Positions 17,219 to 25,576 of a DNA stretch of 64,000 nucleotides are shown piece after piece (position 1 is the first letter of the stretch; each line of letters opens with the position of its first letter). The notes beneath the pieces are model-generated. The model was not told the origin of the DNA, did no database searches, and was given only the letters and a program-made list of their open reading frames with translations. This stretch comes from Streptomyces laurentii (GTDB taxonomy: Bacteria > Actinomycetota > Actinomycetes > Streptomycetales > Streptomycetaceae), in NCBI GenBank assembly GCA_002355495.1, contig AP017424.1:2790001-2854000 (forward strand). Direction: 5' to 3'. The translations under genes and the position numbers were made by a program.

Positions 17219-17584
17219 GTGAGCGAAGATTCGACCCGTACCTCCGGTGATGCCGCCCCTCCCCCGGGCACGCTGCCGTCCGTCCCGCTGACCGAGGCTG
17301 GAGCTCAGCTCTCCAAGCTGGTCACGCTCGCCGAACACACCGGCCAGGTCACCTCCCTCACCCGCTACGGTCAGCCGGTCGCCGCCCTCGCGCCCGCCGG
17401 GCTCCTGCCGCTCCTCGCCGGAGGAGCAGCCGGGCCTGCCCCCGTCGATGCGGCCTTCTCGGCCGCCGTCCACGCTCACGCCGCGACCATCACCGGCACC
17501 AGCCACGAGAAGAACGCGGCGATTCTCGCCGAGCTGCGCCGGGATGACGAGGCCGCCGAGGAGTCGTCACCGCCCCTCTCCTGA
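17219..17584 (+). CDS. Orphan Phd/YefM-like antitoxin
   Basis: Protein of 121 aa, GTG start preceded by AGAAAGAGAG. The core VPLTEAGAQLSKLVTLAEHTGQVTSLTRYGQPVAALAP matches the Phd/YefM DNA-binding fold (short strand, helix, then the TRYGQPVAALAP strand). A C-terminal stretch with a basic/acidic helix (AAILAELRRDDEAAEE) would normally bind the toxin. No Doc, YoeB or PIN toxin frame follows; the next gene is an epimerase 76 bp away. It is therefore an orphan antitoxin or a stand-alone repressor. Confidence 0.7.
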   Translation: MSEDSTRTSGDAAPPPGTLPSVPLTEAGAQLSKLVTLAEHTGQVTSLTRYGQPVAALAPAGLLPLLAGGAAGPAPVDAAFSAAVHAHAATITGTSHEKNAAILAELRRDDEAAEESSPPLS

Positions 17585-17659
17585 CCACCTGCGTCACGGC
17601 GCAACCCCACACGCAGGTCGGGATGGTGCGCCCGGGATCGGCCGTGGCAGGGTCGCCCC

Positions 17660-18673
17660 ATGCGGATTCTGGTAATGGGCGGTACGTGGTTCCTCGGCCG
17701 CGCGGTCGTGGAAGAGGCACTGCGCCGCGGGGCGGCCGTGACGGTGTTCAACCGTGGCCGTTCCGGCGTGGTCGAGGGCGCGGAGACCGTCCGGGGAGAC
17801 CGGACCAGCCGGGACGATCTCAAACGACTCGCGGAATCCGGCCCCTGGGACGCGGTGGTGGATACCTCCAGTGGCGAGTTCCCGCCTCGGGACGTGGCTC
17901 TCGCCGTCGACACACTGCGGCCGGTGGCCACCCGGTGGGTTCACGTCTCCACCGTGTCCGTCTACGAGGGCTGGCCGCACCTGCCCCTGACTGAGGACTC
18001 TCCCGTCCTCGTGTGCCCGCCCGACGCCAACGAGACGTTCGGTCACACGGGTCCCGACGGATCGCCGACGAAGTACGGATTCCAGAAGGCAGGTGGCGAG
18101 GCGGCCGTTCTCCGCGCCTTCGGCGAGGACGCGGTGTTGCTGCGGCCCGGCGTCATCCTCGGCCCCGGCGAATACGTCGGCAGGCTTCCCTTCTGGCTCT
18201 CCCGTGCCCGGCGTGGCGGCGCGATGATCGCCCCCGCACCGGCCGGCCGGGTGATCCAGCCCGTGGATGTCCGTGACGTCGCCTCCTTCGCACTCGATCA
18301 GGCCGCCGCCGTCAGCGGAGGAGCCTTCAACATCGCCCATCCCACCGGCATGACCTTCGCCGACTTTCTCGCCACCTGCCTCGCGATCACCGGAGGCGAC
18401 GGAACCCCGGTGTGGGCAGCGCCGACGGCGCTGTCCGCGCACGGGGTGAAGCAGTGGACCGAGCTGCCGCTGTGGCGTACCCATGCCGGGGTGTGGTCGG
18501 TCGATCCGTCCCGTGCCGTCGCGGCTGGTCTCCAGTGCCGTCCGCTCGCTGACACGATCGCCGACACATGGGCGTGGTTGCGGGCGGACGGCCGGCCGGT
18601 GGAACACCCTCGGTGGGCGGAGCACGGCATCGGGCCGGAGAAGGAGGCCGCTGTCCTCGCGGCCCTCGGCTGA
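17660..18673 (+). CDS. NAD-dependent epimerase/dehydratase (atypical SDR)
   Basis: Protein of 337 aa with a Rossmann N terminus MRILVMGGTWFLGRAVVEEALRRGA (GGTxFLGR), an acidic DTSSG after strand 4, and a Y-x-x-x-K-like segment (SPTKYGFQKAGGEAAVL) near residue 140. It lies in the extended/atypical SDR group that acts on nucleotide sugars or reduces small carbonyls; no substrate can be assigned. It stands alone between an antitoxin and a convergent regulator (19-bp gap). Confidence 0.8.
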   Translation: MRILVMGGTWFLGRAVVEEALRRGAAVTVFNRGRSGVVEGAETVRGDRTSRDDLKRLAESGPWDAVVDTSSGEFPPRDVALAVDTLRPVATRWVHVSTVSVYEGWPHLPLTEDSPVLVCPPDANETFGHTGPDGSPTKYGFQKAGGEAAVLRAFGEDAVLLRPGVILGPGEYVGRLPFWLSRARRGGAMIAPAPAGRVIQPVDVRDVASFALDQAAAVSGGAFNIAHPTGMTFADFLATCLAITGGDGTPVWAAPTALSAHGVKQWTELPLWRTHAGVWSVDPSRAVAAGLQCRPLADTIADTWAWLRADGRPVEHPRWAEHGIGPEKEAAVLAALG

Positions 18674-18692
18674 CGACTACGGAACCGAACTG

Positions 18693-20015
18693 TCAGGATT
18701 CGAGCGCGAGCAGACCCCGATCGGTGCCGAGCGTTCGCGGGGCGGATCGGCTTCTGAAGTCCTCGATACGCTCCCCGAGTTCGGTGGCGAGCCGGGCTCC
18801 GCGGAACGCGGGGGCGGTGAGTGCCACCCGCAGGCCGACGACCCGTTGCAGCAGACCGGCGCTGCGCCACTCCCCCGGAATTTCCCACACGGTCTCCAGG
18901 GACTCCGCCGCTCCATCCAAGTCCCCGCGTAGAACGCGTGCGGACGCCAAGTCGGCGGCGGCCTTCCCCTGGACGGTCACGGCGCGCGCCGCCGGCCGCG
19001 CCACAACGATCTCCAGGGCCCGCCGCGCCGACTTCTCGGCCCCTTCGGTGTCGCCGACGAGGAGGGCCGTGGTCCCGTTGGACATCACCAGCCGCTCCTC
19101 GGGGAAGCCGAACTCGCCCCCGACGTCGTCGTGGAGGAGGTCTCGGGCTCCGGTGTCCTGCTGGAGGGAGGCCGCCAGAGCGCCGACGGCGCGCTTCCGG
19201 TCGCCGAGGTGTCCGTGGGCGCGGGCTTCGATCGACAACAGACGACGACGGGCGGTGTCGCCCAAGCCTCCGAAGGCCAGGGCGGTCCGGACGTGCCGGA
19301 CCGCGTCGCCGGGGCGGTCGGCGAAGTAGGCGCAGACGGCCAGACTGCCGGTCGCGTACGCCCGCAACGGATCAAAGCGTGCGGTCTCCCCGTACAGGAC
19401 AGCCGCTCGCGCGAGCCGCGCGGATTCGTCCAGTACACCGAGGTCGAACGCGGCGGTGGACAACAGGGAACACGACTGTCCACAGAGAATCAGCAGTTCC
19501 TGCTGCTGCGCCGGAACCTGTGTCAGACCACGATGGTGCTCGGCGCCGGCGCGCAGTTGCCTGGCCCGCCGGAACGCCTCGAACGGCGACGTGGCCGAGT
19601 AGGCGCGGGCAAGGGCGGCCAGATCGTCTCTGAGTTGATCGATGGTGGTGTCGGACACGGACTGTGCGGCTGCGGAGCCTGCCTCGTCGGCGGCGTCCCG
19701 AGCGGTCATGGCGATTTCACTCTCGATGTCGAACGGGGTGGGAGCCTCCGTCGCAGCCGCCGGGAACTCCGGTGGCGGGCCGAAGAGGGCCGCTGCTTCC
19801 AGGCCGAACAGGTCCTCCAGGACTCGGCACGCCTCCGGACCCGGCAGCGTCTTGACCCGGCCCGATGTCCAGCGCCGGAACTGCGCTTCGGAAACCGTCA
19901 GGCCGCGAAAGCCCAGGCGCTCGGCTGCTCGGCCGAAGACCGTGGCAAAGTCGCGGTATCGCCACTGGCGCTGGGCGACCAGCACGCGTAGAAGCGTCGC
20001 CGGATCGGTCGTCAC
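18693..20015 (-). CDS. HTH regulator with TPR-like helical repeats
   Basis: Protein of 440 aa, GTG start after GAGGGAGCGAGC. The N terminus (about 10-80: ATVFGRAAERLGFRGLTVSEAQFRRWTSGRVKTLPGPEACRVLEDLFG) is a lambda-repressor-type HTH; the remainder is alpha-helical tetratricopeptide-like, with RARQLRAGAEHHRG, ESARLARAAVLYGETARFDP and AEKSARRALEIV repeats. Streptomyces have many such regulators, often next to small actinomycete-specific genes. It is divergent from the two small genes at 20273-20850, its probable targets or partners. Confidence 0.8.
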   Translation of the reverse strand: MTTDPATLLRVLVAQRQWRYRDFATVFGRAAERLGFRGLTVSEAQFRRWTSGRVKTLPGPEACRVLEDLFGLEAAALFGPPPEFPAAATEAPTPFDIESEIAMTARDAADEAGSAAAQSVSDTTIDQLRDDLAALARAYSATSPFEAFRRARQLRAGAEHHRGLTQVPAQQQELLILCGQSCSLLSTAAFDLGVLDESARLARAAVLYGETARFDPLRAYATGSLAVCAYFADRPGDAVRHVRTALAFGGLGDTARRRLLSIEARAHGHLGDRKRAVGALAASLQQDTGARDLLHDDVGGEFGFPEERLVMSNGTTALLVGDTEGAEKSARRALEIVVARPAARAVTVQGKAAADLASARVLRGDLDGAAESLETVWEIPGEWRSAGLLQRVVGLRVALTAPAFRGARLATELGERIEDFRSRSAPRTLGTDRGLLALES

Positions 20016-20272
20016 GCTCGCTCCCTCGGATCAGGGGACGAATATCCCCGCTCGATCCCTACCGGTCGATGCCCGCACGGCACAACGGAACCCGGCCGGA
20101 TGACATCTGCGCGCTACCCAGGTGACGCCCCCGCCACCCTCCGGTGCACCCGGACGACACCTCCGGCGGTATGGCGACGACACCCGGGCCGGGAGGACTC
20201 TGGCGCAGCCTCGGCAGACCGCGTTCCCCGCAGACGCGGTCAGCGGTACTCACCCACGATGGAGACACCGGC

Positions 20273-20461
20273 ATGAACACCCAGCCCGCCCCACCCGCGC
20301 CCCCACCACCGACTCGCGCGCCGGACGGACACGAGCCCTGCGGCCGGCCGTCCGCGCATCTCCTGGAGCGCGCCGGACACGGATGGGCCAGGTTCCTGGC
20401 TCGTTGGGACGCATCCGAAGACGCGGGGCTCCCCCGGACGGAAAAGGAGGCCGGGTGGTGA
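20273..20461 (+). CDS. Small hypothetical protein
   Basis: Protein of 62 aa, Pro-rich start (NTQPAPPAPPPPTRAPDGHEPCG) and a helical C-terminal half (SAHLLERAGHGWARFLARWDASEDAGLP). I do not recognise a family. Its stop overlaps the GTG of the next gene (GTGA), which supports real translation and coupling. Confidence 0.5.
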   Translation: MNTQPAPPAPPPPTRAPDGHEPCGRPSAHLLERAGHGWARFLARWDASEDAGLPRTEKEAGW

Positions 20462-20850
20462 ACCCCCCGACCGAAGCGAACCCGACCTGGATGGACATGA
20501 GCCGCGACGTGGAACTGGCACTCGCGCTCGCCCAGGGGCGCCCGACCGGTCCGGCAGCCGACGAGGTCCGCAAGCGACTCCGCATCTACCTTCGGCTGCT
20601 CGTCGATCCGGCCGAGGAGTACGCGAAACACCTCGCCGACTCCCGGGCCCGGGACATCGCGACCGCCACCGTGGGCCACGCCCGCGGCCTGCTCCGTGAC
20701 CAGCACGGCGACCCGGCAGCCATACTCCGCCTTCTCGCCAAGAGCGTTTCCTGGCTGATGCGATACGTCTTCCAGACCCAGCGGCAGCGAAGCACGGGCC
20801 ACTCTCCCCACACGGGTCCGGCGCAAGCCACACCGGCCCCGCCGGCCTGA
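20458..20850 (+). CDS. DUF6415-like protein
   Basis: Protein of 130 aa. The central 80 residues (RDVELALALAQGRPTGPAADEVRKRLRIYLRLLVDPAEEYAKHLADSRARDIATATVGHARGLL ... AILRLLAKSVSWLMRY) are all-helical and resemble the DUF6415 family ('natural product biosynthesis protein' in automatic annotation, role unknown), which often sits near HTH/TPR regulators. The GTG start overlaps the preceding stop and has GGAGG upstream. Family assignment is from recall of the pattern. Confidence 0.6.
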   Translation: MNPPTEANPTWMDMSRDVELALALAQGRPTGPAADEVRKRLRIYLRLLVDPAEEYAKHLADSRARDIATATVGHARGLLRDQHGDPAAILRLLAKSVSWLMRYVFQTQRQRSTGHSPHTGPAQATPAPPA

Positions 20851-20898
20851 CAGTCGTGCGACCATCTGCGGCGCCCACCCTCCCCTGACGATCTGCGT

Positions 20899-20936
20899 CT
20901 CTCGGATCCCGGAGCAGTCGCTCCGGGACCCGAGAG
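20899..20936. terminator. Bidirectional terminator between DUF6415 and RepL-like genes
   Basis: Stem CTCTCGG-a-TCCCGGAGC (20899-20915) pairs with GCTCCGGGA-c-CCGAGAG (20920-20936), one mismatch, AGTC loop. It lies between convergent genes. Confidence 0.8.
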
Positions 20937-20955
20937 CTCTGAAGGGTCACCACCG

Positions 20956-21588
20956 TCAGGCACGGAGGTCGGTAACTCCGTCCTTGGTGAGCTCGTGGGC
21001 GATCACAGCCCCCGGCTCCGGTACGACGGGAAGCGCCTTGTCTTCGAAATGAGCCTTGGCGTAGCCGATCGCCTCGTCCTGCCGGGTAGCGCTGCCGAAG
21101 TACAGCAGGAGAGGGTGCAGTTGGTACTTGCCCCGGGCTGTCTTCCACAAGAAGTTCCGGGCCATCAGATGCCCTATGGCCACGTTGATGGTGGGCCTCT
21201 TGACCCCGAGCATCCGGGCGAGCTGGTCCTGAGTGACCGCGATCTCGCCGTGCCGGTTGATGTGGACGTACTGGCCGTGATCGTCCTTCTCGGCCAGCAA
21301 TCCGACGATGGTCCAGAACAGGTCCTTGGAAAGGCTCGGCAGGTTGTACCGCGGGAACCGGGAGATGAAGCCCAGCGAGACCACGACATGCATGGACTCG
21401 GTCTGATTCTCGAACACGTCTTCCATGGGATCAGTCGCCAGCATTCTGTACGGGCTCCTCTTCCTGATCGTGACGTCCACGTCTTCACCAGGGCGGCAGA
21501 CCTTGCCTGCCTCCTCCACGACCTTTTCGAGGTCCTGAGGCACCCGGATCCGACGACGGCGTCCTGCGTCCTGACGTGCGCTGGCCAT
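20956..21588 (-). CDS. RepL/MarR-like winged-helix protein
   Basis: Protein of 210 aa. An N-terminal basic region (RQDAGRRRRIRVPQDLEKVVEE) resembles ribbon-helix-helix-type leads; the centre (KDLFWTIVGLLAEKDDHGQYVHINRHGEIAVTQDQLARMLGVKRPTINVAIGHLMARNFLWKTARGKYQLHPLLLYFGSA) has the winged-helix pattern of plasmid RepL replication proteins and MarR regulators: helix, 'TQ-LA--LGV-RPTIN-AI--L' recognition helix, then a beta wing. A -10 TATAGT (21595-21600) lies 6 nt before the ATG, so the mRNA is probably leaderless. Composition is less GC-rich than the neighbours. It could be a plasmid or integrated-element replication protein or a regulator. Confidence 0.55.
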   Translation of the reverse strand: MASARQDAGRRRRIRVPQDLEKVVEEAGKVCRPGEDVDVTIRKRSPYRMLATDPMEDVFENQTESMHVVVSLGFISRFPRYNLPSLSKDLFWTIVGLLAEKDDHGQYVHINRHGEIAVTQDQLARMLGVKRPTINVAIGHLMARNFLWKTARGKYQLHPLLLYFGSATRQDEAIGYAKAHFEDKALPVVPEPGAVIAHELTKDGVTDLRA

Positions 21589-21594
21589 GAGCGC

Positions 21595-21600
21595 ACTATA
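21595..21600 (-). promoter_or_regulatory. -10 box of the RepL-like gene
   Basis: TATAGT followed by six bases and the ATG at 21588, the arrangement of leaderless Streptomyces transcripts. A -35 match is not clear. Confidence 0.5.
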
Positions 21601-22105
21601 CGAGGAAACGTCAGCGAAACCATGACATTCGACGAACCTGCGTCAGCGATCCACTGACACATGACGCCCGACTGATCGAACCTTCGATACCCCGCGCGCG
21701 GCCTCAGAGAGAGGAGAGAAGTGTTTGTGATTCCTAACGTTACCGTCTAGTAGTGTTCGGGTTTTCCTGACACATCGCCCCGGAAGCCGCAGGCCAGAGC
21801 GCGTGCCCCTTATTAAAGAACAGCGGGCCCCCGACAGCCGCGTCTCCACTCCCCCCTTCTTTCGACGGCAACCCCGGAACGCCGGCCCCAGCGGCGCCGC
21901 CGCGTGCACGACGGGGTGCGGAGGCACCTCAGCCACCCACGGACGGTCTCCCTGATGACCGGGAGTGTCGGGTCCGCACCCGGCCCGCAGGCCCCCAGGG
22001 GCCGAGGACACGGAAGGCGGGCCCGGCGGCGTGGCCGAGGTACGGCCGCAGGGCACCCCGGGCGGGAGCGGGACGGACCCGCGGGCAAACGGCCCCCGGA
22101 CATGA
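21601..22105. other. Non-coding block between the RepL-like gene and ssrA
   Basis: About 500 bp without a credible gene. The left part is AT-richer than its surroundings and holds an inverted repeat ATCGAA-CC-TTCGAT (21675-21688), an 8-bp palindrome TAACGTTA (21735-21742), a pyrimidine-rich strand opposite AGAGAGAGGAGAGAA (about 21706-21720), and TTATTAAAG near 21810. The right part is ordinary GC-rich spacer. It could be an origin-like or attachment region, or a remnant. Confidence 0.4.
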
Positions 22106-22142
22106 CGAAGGCCCGGCGGTCCTGGGGACCACCGGGCCTTCG
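22106..22142 (-). terminator. Terminator of ssrA
   Basis: CGAAGGCCCGG (22106-22116) pairs with CCGGGCCTTCG (22132-22142), and the inside GGTCC/GGACC continues the stem; located 16 bp past the tmRNA 3' end. Confidence 0.75.
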
Positions 22143-22157
22143 CCCACATGGGATGAG

Positions 22158-22523
22158 TGGAGATGGCGGGAATCGAACCCGCGTCCAACGGTGCGGAACC
22201 AGGGCTTCTCCGTGTGCAGTCTGGTGCGATTTTCTCAGCCCTCCGGATCACCCAGACAAGTCCGGAACGGGCTCAGTCACTGTTTGATTTCCCTCTTCAC
22301 CCCGTGACCGGGATCAAGGTTTAGTTCCCTTCATGATGCCAGGATCCGGGTCGGGAACAGCCCCGGGCTGACACTTCGCAAGTCGCTACTTAGGCAGCGA
22401 GGGCGAAGGAATCGCGCTTGGTGTTGGCGATTATAGGTTTCGGCGCGTGGTTAACGAGATCATTGCCGCTTCCTCGACACGCTTCCCCTGCTTCGACATC
22501 CGCTGTCGAAACCGATCATCCCC
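22158..22523 (-). ncRNA. ssrA: Transfer-messenger RNA (tmRNA)
   Basis: Complete one-piece tmRNA of about 366 nt. The 5' end GGGGATGATCGGTTTCGACAG (last base omitted from match) pairs with the 3' acceptor strand CATCTCC (one G-U). The T-arm reads GGGTTCGATTCCCGC. CCA is not encoded (CTCA follows). The tag reading frame at 22390-22428 starts at GCC and encodes ANTKRDSFALAA followed by TAA, ending with the proteolysis signal ALAA. It rescues stalled ribosomes with SmpB, whose gene lies 120 bp upstream on the same strand. Confidence 0.95.
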
Positions 22524-22642
22524 ATGTTGCTGTATTCAATTAAAAACTGCTCAAATCGTGCGCCCTCTGTGGGGTGCACGGCCCATCGTACGTGACCAAC
22601 GCACGCGGGTGCCAGCGTATTCCTGGGCGTCACCCAGGGGCG
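22524..22642 (-). promoter_or_regulatory. ssrA promoter region
   Basis: AT-rich upstream of the tmRNA 5' end: TTGAGC (22549-22554), then TTTTTAATTGAA and TACAGC (22529-22534). The spacing of these hexamers is only 14 bp, so the exact boxes are uncertain; the AT run may act as an UP-like element. Confidence 0.4.
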
Positions 22643-23185
22643 TCACCCCAGCTTGGCGGCCCGCTGACGGCGCCGGGCGGCTGAGATCGCGCGGCTCGCC
22701 TCGCGGGTGTCCTGCTGCTCGCGCAGCGTCTGCCGCTTGTCGTACTCCTTCTTGCCCCGGGCGAGCGCGATCTCGCACTTCACCCGGCCGCCCAGGAAGT
22801 ACAGCGCCAGGGGCACGATCGTGTGACCGGTCTCGGACGCCTTCTGCTCCAGCTTGTCGATCTCGGCGCGGTGCATCAGCAGCTTGCGCTTCCGCTTCGC
22901 CGAGTGGTTGGTCCAGCTGCCCTGGACGTACTCGGGGACGTGGATGTTGTGCAGCCACGCCTCATGGCCGTCGATCTGGACGAATCCGTCCACCAGCGAC
23001 GCCCGCCCCATCCGGAGCGACTTCACTTCCGTACCCATGAGGACCACACCGGCCTCGTAGGTGTCCAGGATGTGGTAGTCGTGCCGCGCCTTCTTGTTCT
23101 GCGCGATGAGCTTGCGCTCCGGCCCCTTGTCCTGGGTCTTCTTCTTCGCAGGCTTGCCCTGCACGTTGACGAGTCCCTTAGCCAT
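22643..23185 (-). CDS. smpB: SsrA-binding protein SmpB
   Basis: Protein of 180 aa with the OB fold of SmpB ([65 protein letters not shown]) and the basic C-terminal tail ([24 protein letters not shown]) that enters the mRNA channel. It has a slightly long N-terminal Lys/Gln lead, as in actinobacteria. It partners with the adjacent ssrA; 18 bp downstream of the S41 protease gene, so likely cotranscribed with it. Confidence 0.97.
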   Translation of the reverse strand: MAKGLVNVQGKPAKKKTQDKGPERKLIAQNKKARHDYHILDTYEAGVVLMGTEVKSLRMGRASLVDGFVQIDGHEAWLHNIHVPEYVQGSWTNHSAKRKRKLLMHRAEIDKLEQKASETGHTIVPLALYFLGGRVKCEIALARGKKEYDKRQTLREQQDTREASRAISAARRRQRAAKLG

Positions 23186-23203
23186 AGTGCTGCCATTTTC
23201 GCA

Positions 23204-24526
23204 CTACGAGCCCCCTCCGAGGCCACTCAATACCGTGCGGGCCCGCTCCTCGGCCCGGCGCTCCGCCCGCGTGCCCGCCGCCTGCTGCACCAGTACGTCC
23301 GGGGTGATGCCCTCGCCGTCGACGGCGTGCCCGGCGGGAGTGCGGTACCGGCCGACGGTGACCTCGGCGACCGAGCCGTCGGGCAGCTCGCTCGGCATCT
23401 GCACCGAGCCTTTGCCGAAGGTGCGCGAGCCGACCGTGACGGCCCGGCCGCGGTCCTTCAGGGCGCCGGTCAGCAGCTCGGCCGCGCTCATGGTGCCGCC
23501 GTCGACCAGTGCCACCAGGGGCCGCGCGGTGTCGCCGCCGCCCTCCGCGTACACGGCGTGCTGGGTGCCGTCCATGTCGTACGTGGCGATCAGACCGCCG
23601 TCGAGGAAGGCGGAGGCGGCGGTACGGGCCTCGGCGAGCAGGCCGCCGGAATTGCCGCGCAGGTCGAGCAGGATCCCGGTGCCGGCCGGGGCGGAGCGCA
23701 CGGCCGTACGTATCCGCTCGCCCGTTCCCTTGGTGAAGGCGGTCACGCGGACGAGGACAGCGCGGTCGTCGAGGCGGCGGACAGTGACCGGGTCCGTGGT
23801 GAGCCGGGCCCGGCGCAGGGTCCGGGTCCAGGTGGCCCGGTCGCGGACGACGCCGAGAGTGACGGTGGAGCCGGTGACGCCCTCGCCGCGCAGCAGCGAG
23901 ACGACCTCGGAGACGGAACGGCCGGCGACCGGCCGCCCGTCGACGGCGGTGATCCGGTCGCCGGCGCGCAGTCCGGCACGGTCGGCGGGGCCGCCGGGCC
24001 TCACCCGGCTGATCTCGACCCCGTCCGCGCCCGACCGGCGGGCGGACAACCCGACCCCGGTGTACGAGCCGTCCAGGGTCTGCTCGAACTCGGCGTATTC
24101 ACGCGGGTCGTACACCGCGCTCCAGCGGTCGCCGCTGCGCGAGACGAACTCCTCGGCCGCCTGCTTGCCGGACTTGCCGTCGGCGACCGCGTCGGCGGCG
24201 GCGCGGGCCAGCGCGTCCCGGTCGACGGGGGTGGGGGAGGGCGAGGGGCCCTGGGCTGCGGAGCCGGGGTCGAACGCGGCGACGCCGAGGGCCGTACGGG
24301 AGGACGGGGACCGGTCCGCGAACCCGGCGGCGCCCGCTCCCGTACCCACTCCCGCCTCCGTCCCCGCCCCGGCCGCGGCGGGCGGCTCCTGGGCGTCCGG
24401 GCGGCGCGGCAGGGAGCCGGTGGCGGCGGCCGTACCGATCACCCCGGCGAACACCAGCGTCAAGGCGGCCCCACGGAGAACTCCACGGGGCCGTCGACAG
24501 AACTCGGAGTCGGCACCGGCACGCAT
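23204..24526 (-). CDS. S41 family C-terminal processing peptidase with PDZ domain
   Basis: Protein of 440 aa. An N-terminal membrane anchor/signal segment (about 18-38, GAALTLVFAGVIGTAAATG) leads to a Pro/Ala/Gly linker, a PDZ domain (about 160-235) and the S41 protease domain, with the catalytic Ser in DGGTMSAAELL and the Lys in FGKGSVQ about 25 residues later. Extracytoplasmic processing protease. It lies between ftsX and smpB. The ATG at 24526 sits 6 nt after a -10-like TAGAGT, so translation is probably leaderless; that promoter shares a 20-nt motif with pkaA. Confidence 0.9.
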   Translation of the reverse strand: MRAGADSEFCRRPRGVLRGAALTLVFAGVIGTAAATGSLPRRPDAQEPPAAAGAGTEAGVGTGAGAAGFADRSPSSRTALGVAAFDPGSAAQGPSPSPTPVDRDALARAAADAVADGKSGKQAAEEFVSRSGDRWSAVYDPREYAEFEQTLDGSYTGVGLSARRSGADGVEISRVRPGGPADRAGLRAGDRITAVDGRPVAGRSVSEVVSLLRGEGVTGSTVTLGVVRDRATWTRTLRRARLTTDPVTVRRLDDRAVLVRVTAFTKGTGERIRTAVRSAPAGTGILLDLRGNSGGLLAEARTAASAFLDGGLIATYDMDGTQHAVYAEGGGDTARPLVALVDGGTMSAAELLTGALKDRGRAVTVGSRTFGKGSVQMPSELPDGSVAEVTVGRYRTPAGHAVDGEGITPDVLVQQAAGTRAERRAEERARTVLSGLGGGS

Positions 24527-24530
24527 GCGG

Positions 24531-24550
24531 CCACTCTAGGACCTGTCCGG
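24531..24550 (-). promoter_or_regulatory. Promoter of the S41 protease gene, motif shared with pkaA
   Basis: Minus strand CCGGACAGGTCCTAGAGTGG, containing the -10-like TAGAGT (24533-24538), 6 nt before the ATG. The same 20 positions occur with two transitions upstream of pkaA at 32916-32935. Confidence 0.5.
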
Positions 24551-24636
24551 GGACAAACCGATGGCGCCGAACGGCCCTTGGCCGGACGACGCCATCGGTG
24601 GACGCTGATGCCCCTGTGGCTCCCAGGGCGCGGGAA

Positions 24637-25557
24637 TCAGACCTTCAGGTACTTGCGCAGCGCGACGAACGCGGCGATGGACGGCATCAGCAGTCCGATG
24701 ACGAGCACCAGCGGGAGCTGGGCGAGGACGACGTCCCAGCCGACGAAGTTCACGAGCGGCATCTGCTGGGCCAGTTCGAGGCCGTGGTCGACGAGGAAGT
24801 AGTGCCCGCCGAGCAGCAGCACGCACGCGAAAAGACCGCCGATGAGGCCGGAGAAGGCGGCCTCCATGATGAACGGGATCTGGATGTAGAAGTTGGTCGC
24901 GCCGACCAGACGCATGATGCCGGTCTCACGGCGGCGGCTGAACGCGGACACCCGGACCGTGTTGATGATCAGCATCAACGCGATGATCAGCATCAGGAAC
25001 ATGAGCGCGACAGCGGCGTAGTTGACGCTGCGCATCATGTTGAAGAGGGTCTCCAGGATCGACCGCTGGTCCTGGATCGATTCGACGCCGTCGCGGCCCG
25101 CGAAGGCGGTGGCGATGACCTTGTACTTCTCCGGGTCCTTCAACTTCACCCGGAAGGATTCCTGCATCTGGTCCGGGGTGACGACGGAGGCGATCGCCGT
25201 GTCGCTGTACTGCTCCTTGTAGTGCTTGTACGCCTCGTCGGCCGTCTCGTGGTGGACCGTCTCGACGAGCTCCGTCATCTCCTTCAGATCGGCCTCGATC
25301 TGCTTCTTCTGCTGCGCGGTGACCGCGCCCTTGGAGCACTTGGCACTGGAGGCCGCGTCGCTCTTGTTGCAGAGGAAGATGGAGACGTTGACCTTGTCGT
25401 ACCAGTAGTCCTTCATCGTGCTGACCTGCTCGCGCATGAGCAGGGCGCCACCGAAGAGGGCCAGCGAGAGGGCGACGGAGACGATGACGGCGAAGGTCAT
25501 CGTGAGGTTGCGGCGGAGACCGACACCGATCTCCGAGAGCACGAACTGAGCGCGCAT
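24637..25557 (-). CDS. ftsX: Cell division ABC-type protein FtsX
   Basis: Protein of 306 aa with four membrane helices (about 20-42, 172-195, 222-248, 268-292) and a large extracellular loop (about 45-165) containing a Cys pair (FLCNKSD ... AKCSKG), the segment that engages peptidoglycan hydrolase partners. Membrane half of the FtsEX complex, which couples ATP hydrolysis to cell-wall hydrolysis during septation. It follows ftsE by 19 bp in one operon. Confidence 0.95.
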   Translation of the reverse strand: MRAQFVLSEIGVGLRRNLTMTFAVIVSVALSLALFGGALLMREQVSTMKDYWYDKVNVSIFLCNKSDAASSAKCSKGAVTAQQKKQIEADLKEMTELVETVHHETADEAYKHYKEQYSDTAIASVVTPDQMQESFRVKLKDPEKYKVIATAFAGRDGVESIQDQRSILETLFNMMRSVNYAAVALMFLMLIIALMLIINTVRVSAFSRRRETGIMRLVGATNFYIQIPFIMEAAFSGLIGGLFACVLLLGGHYFLVDHGLELAQQMPLVNFVGWDVVLAQLPLVLVIGLLMPSIAAFVALRKYLKV

Positions 25558-25576
25558 ATGACTGTTCTCCCGCCCG

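Noticed and set aside
12900..22523. Intact genomic island integrated at ssrA
   Set aside because: No integrase or excisionase gene, and I saw no second copy of the ssrA 3' end in the window. Only a remnant or variable region is supported.
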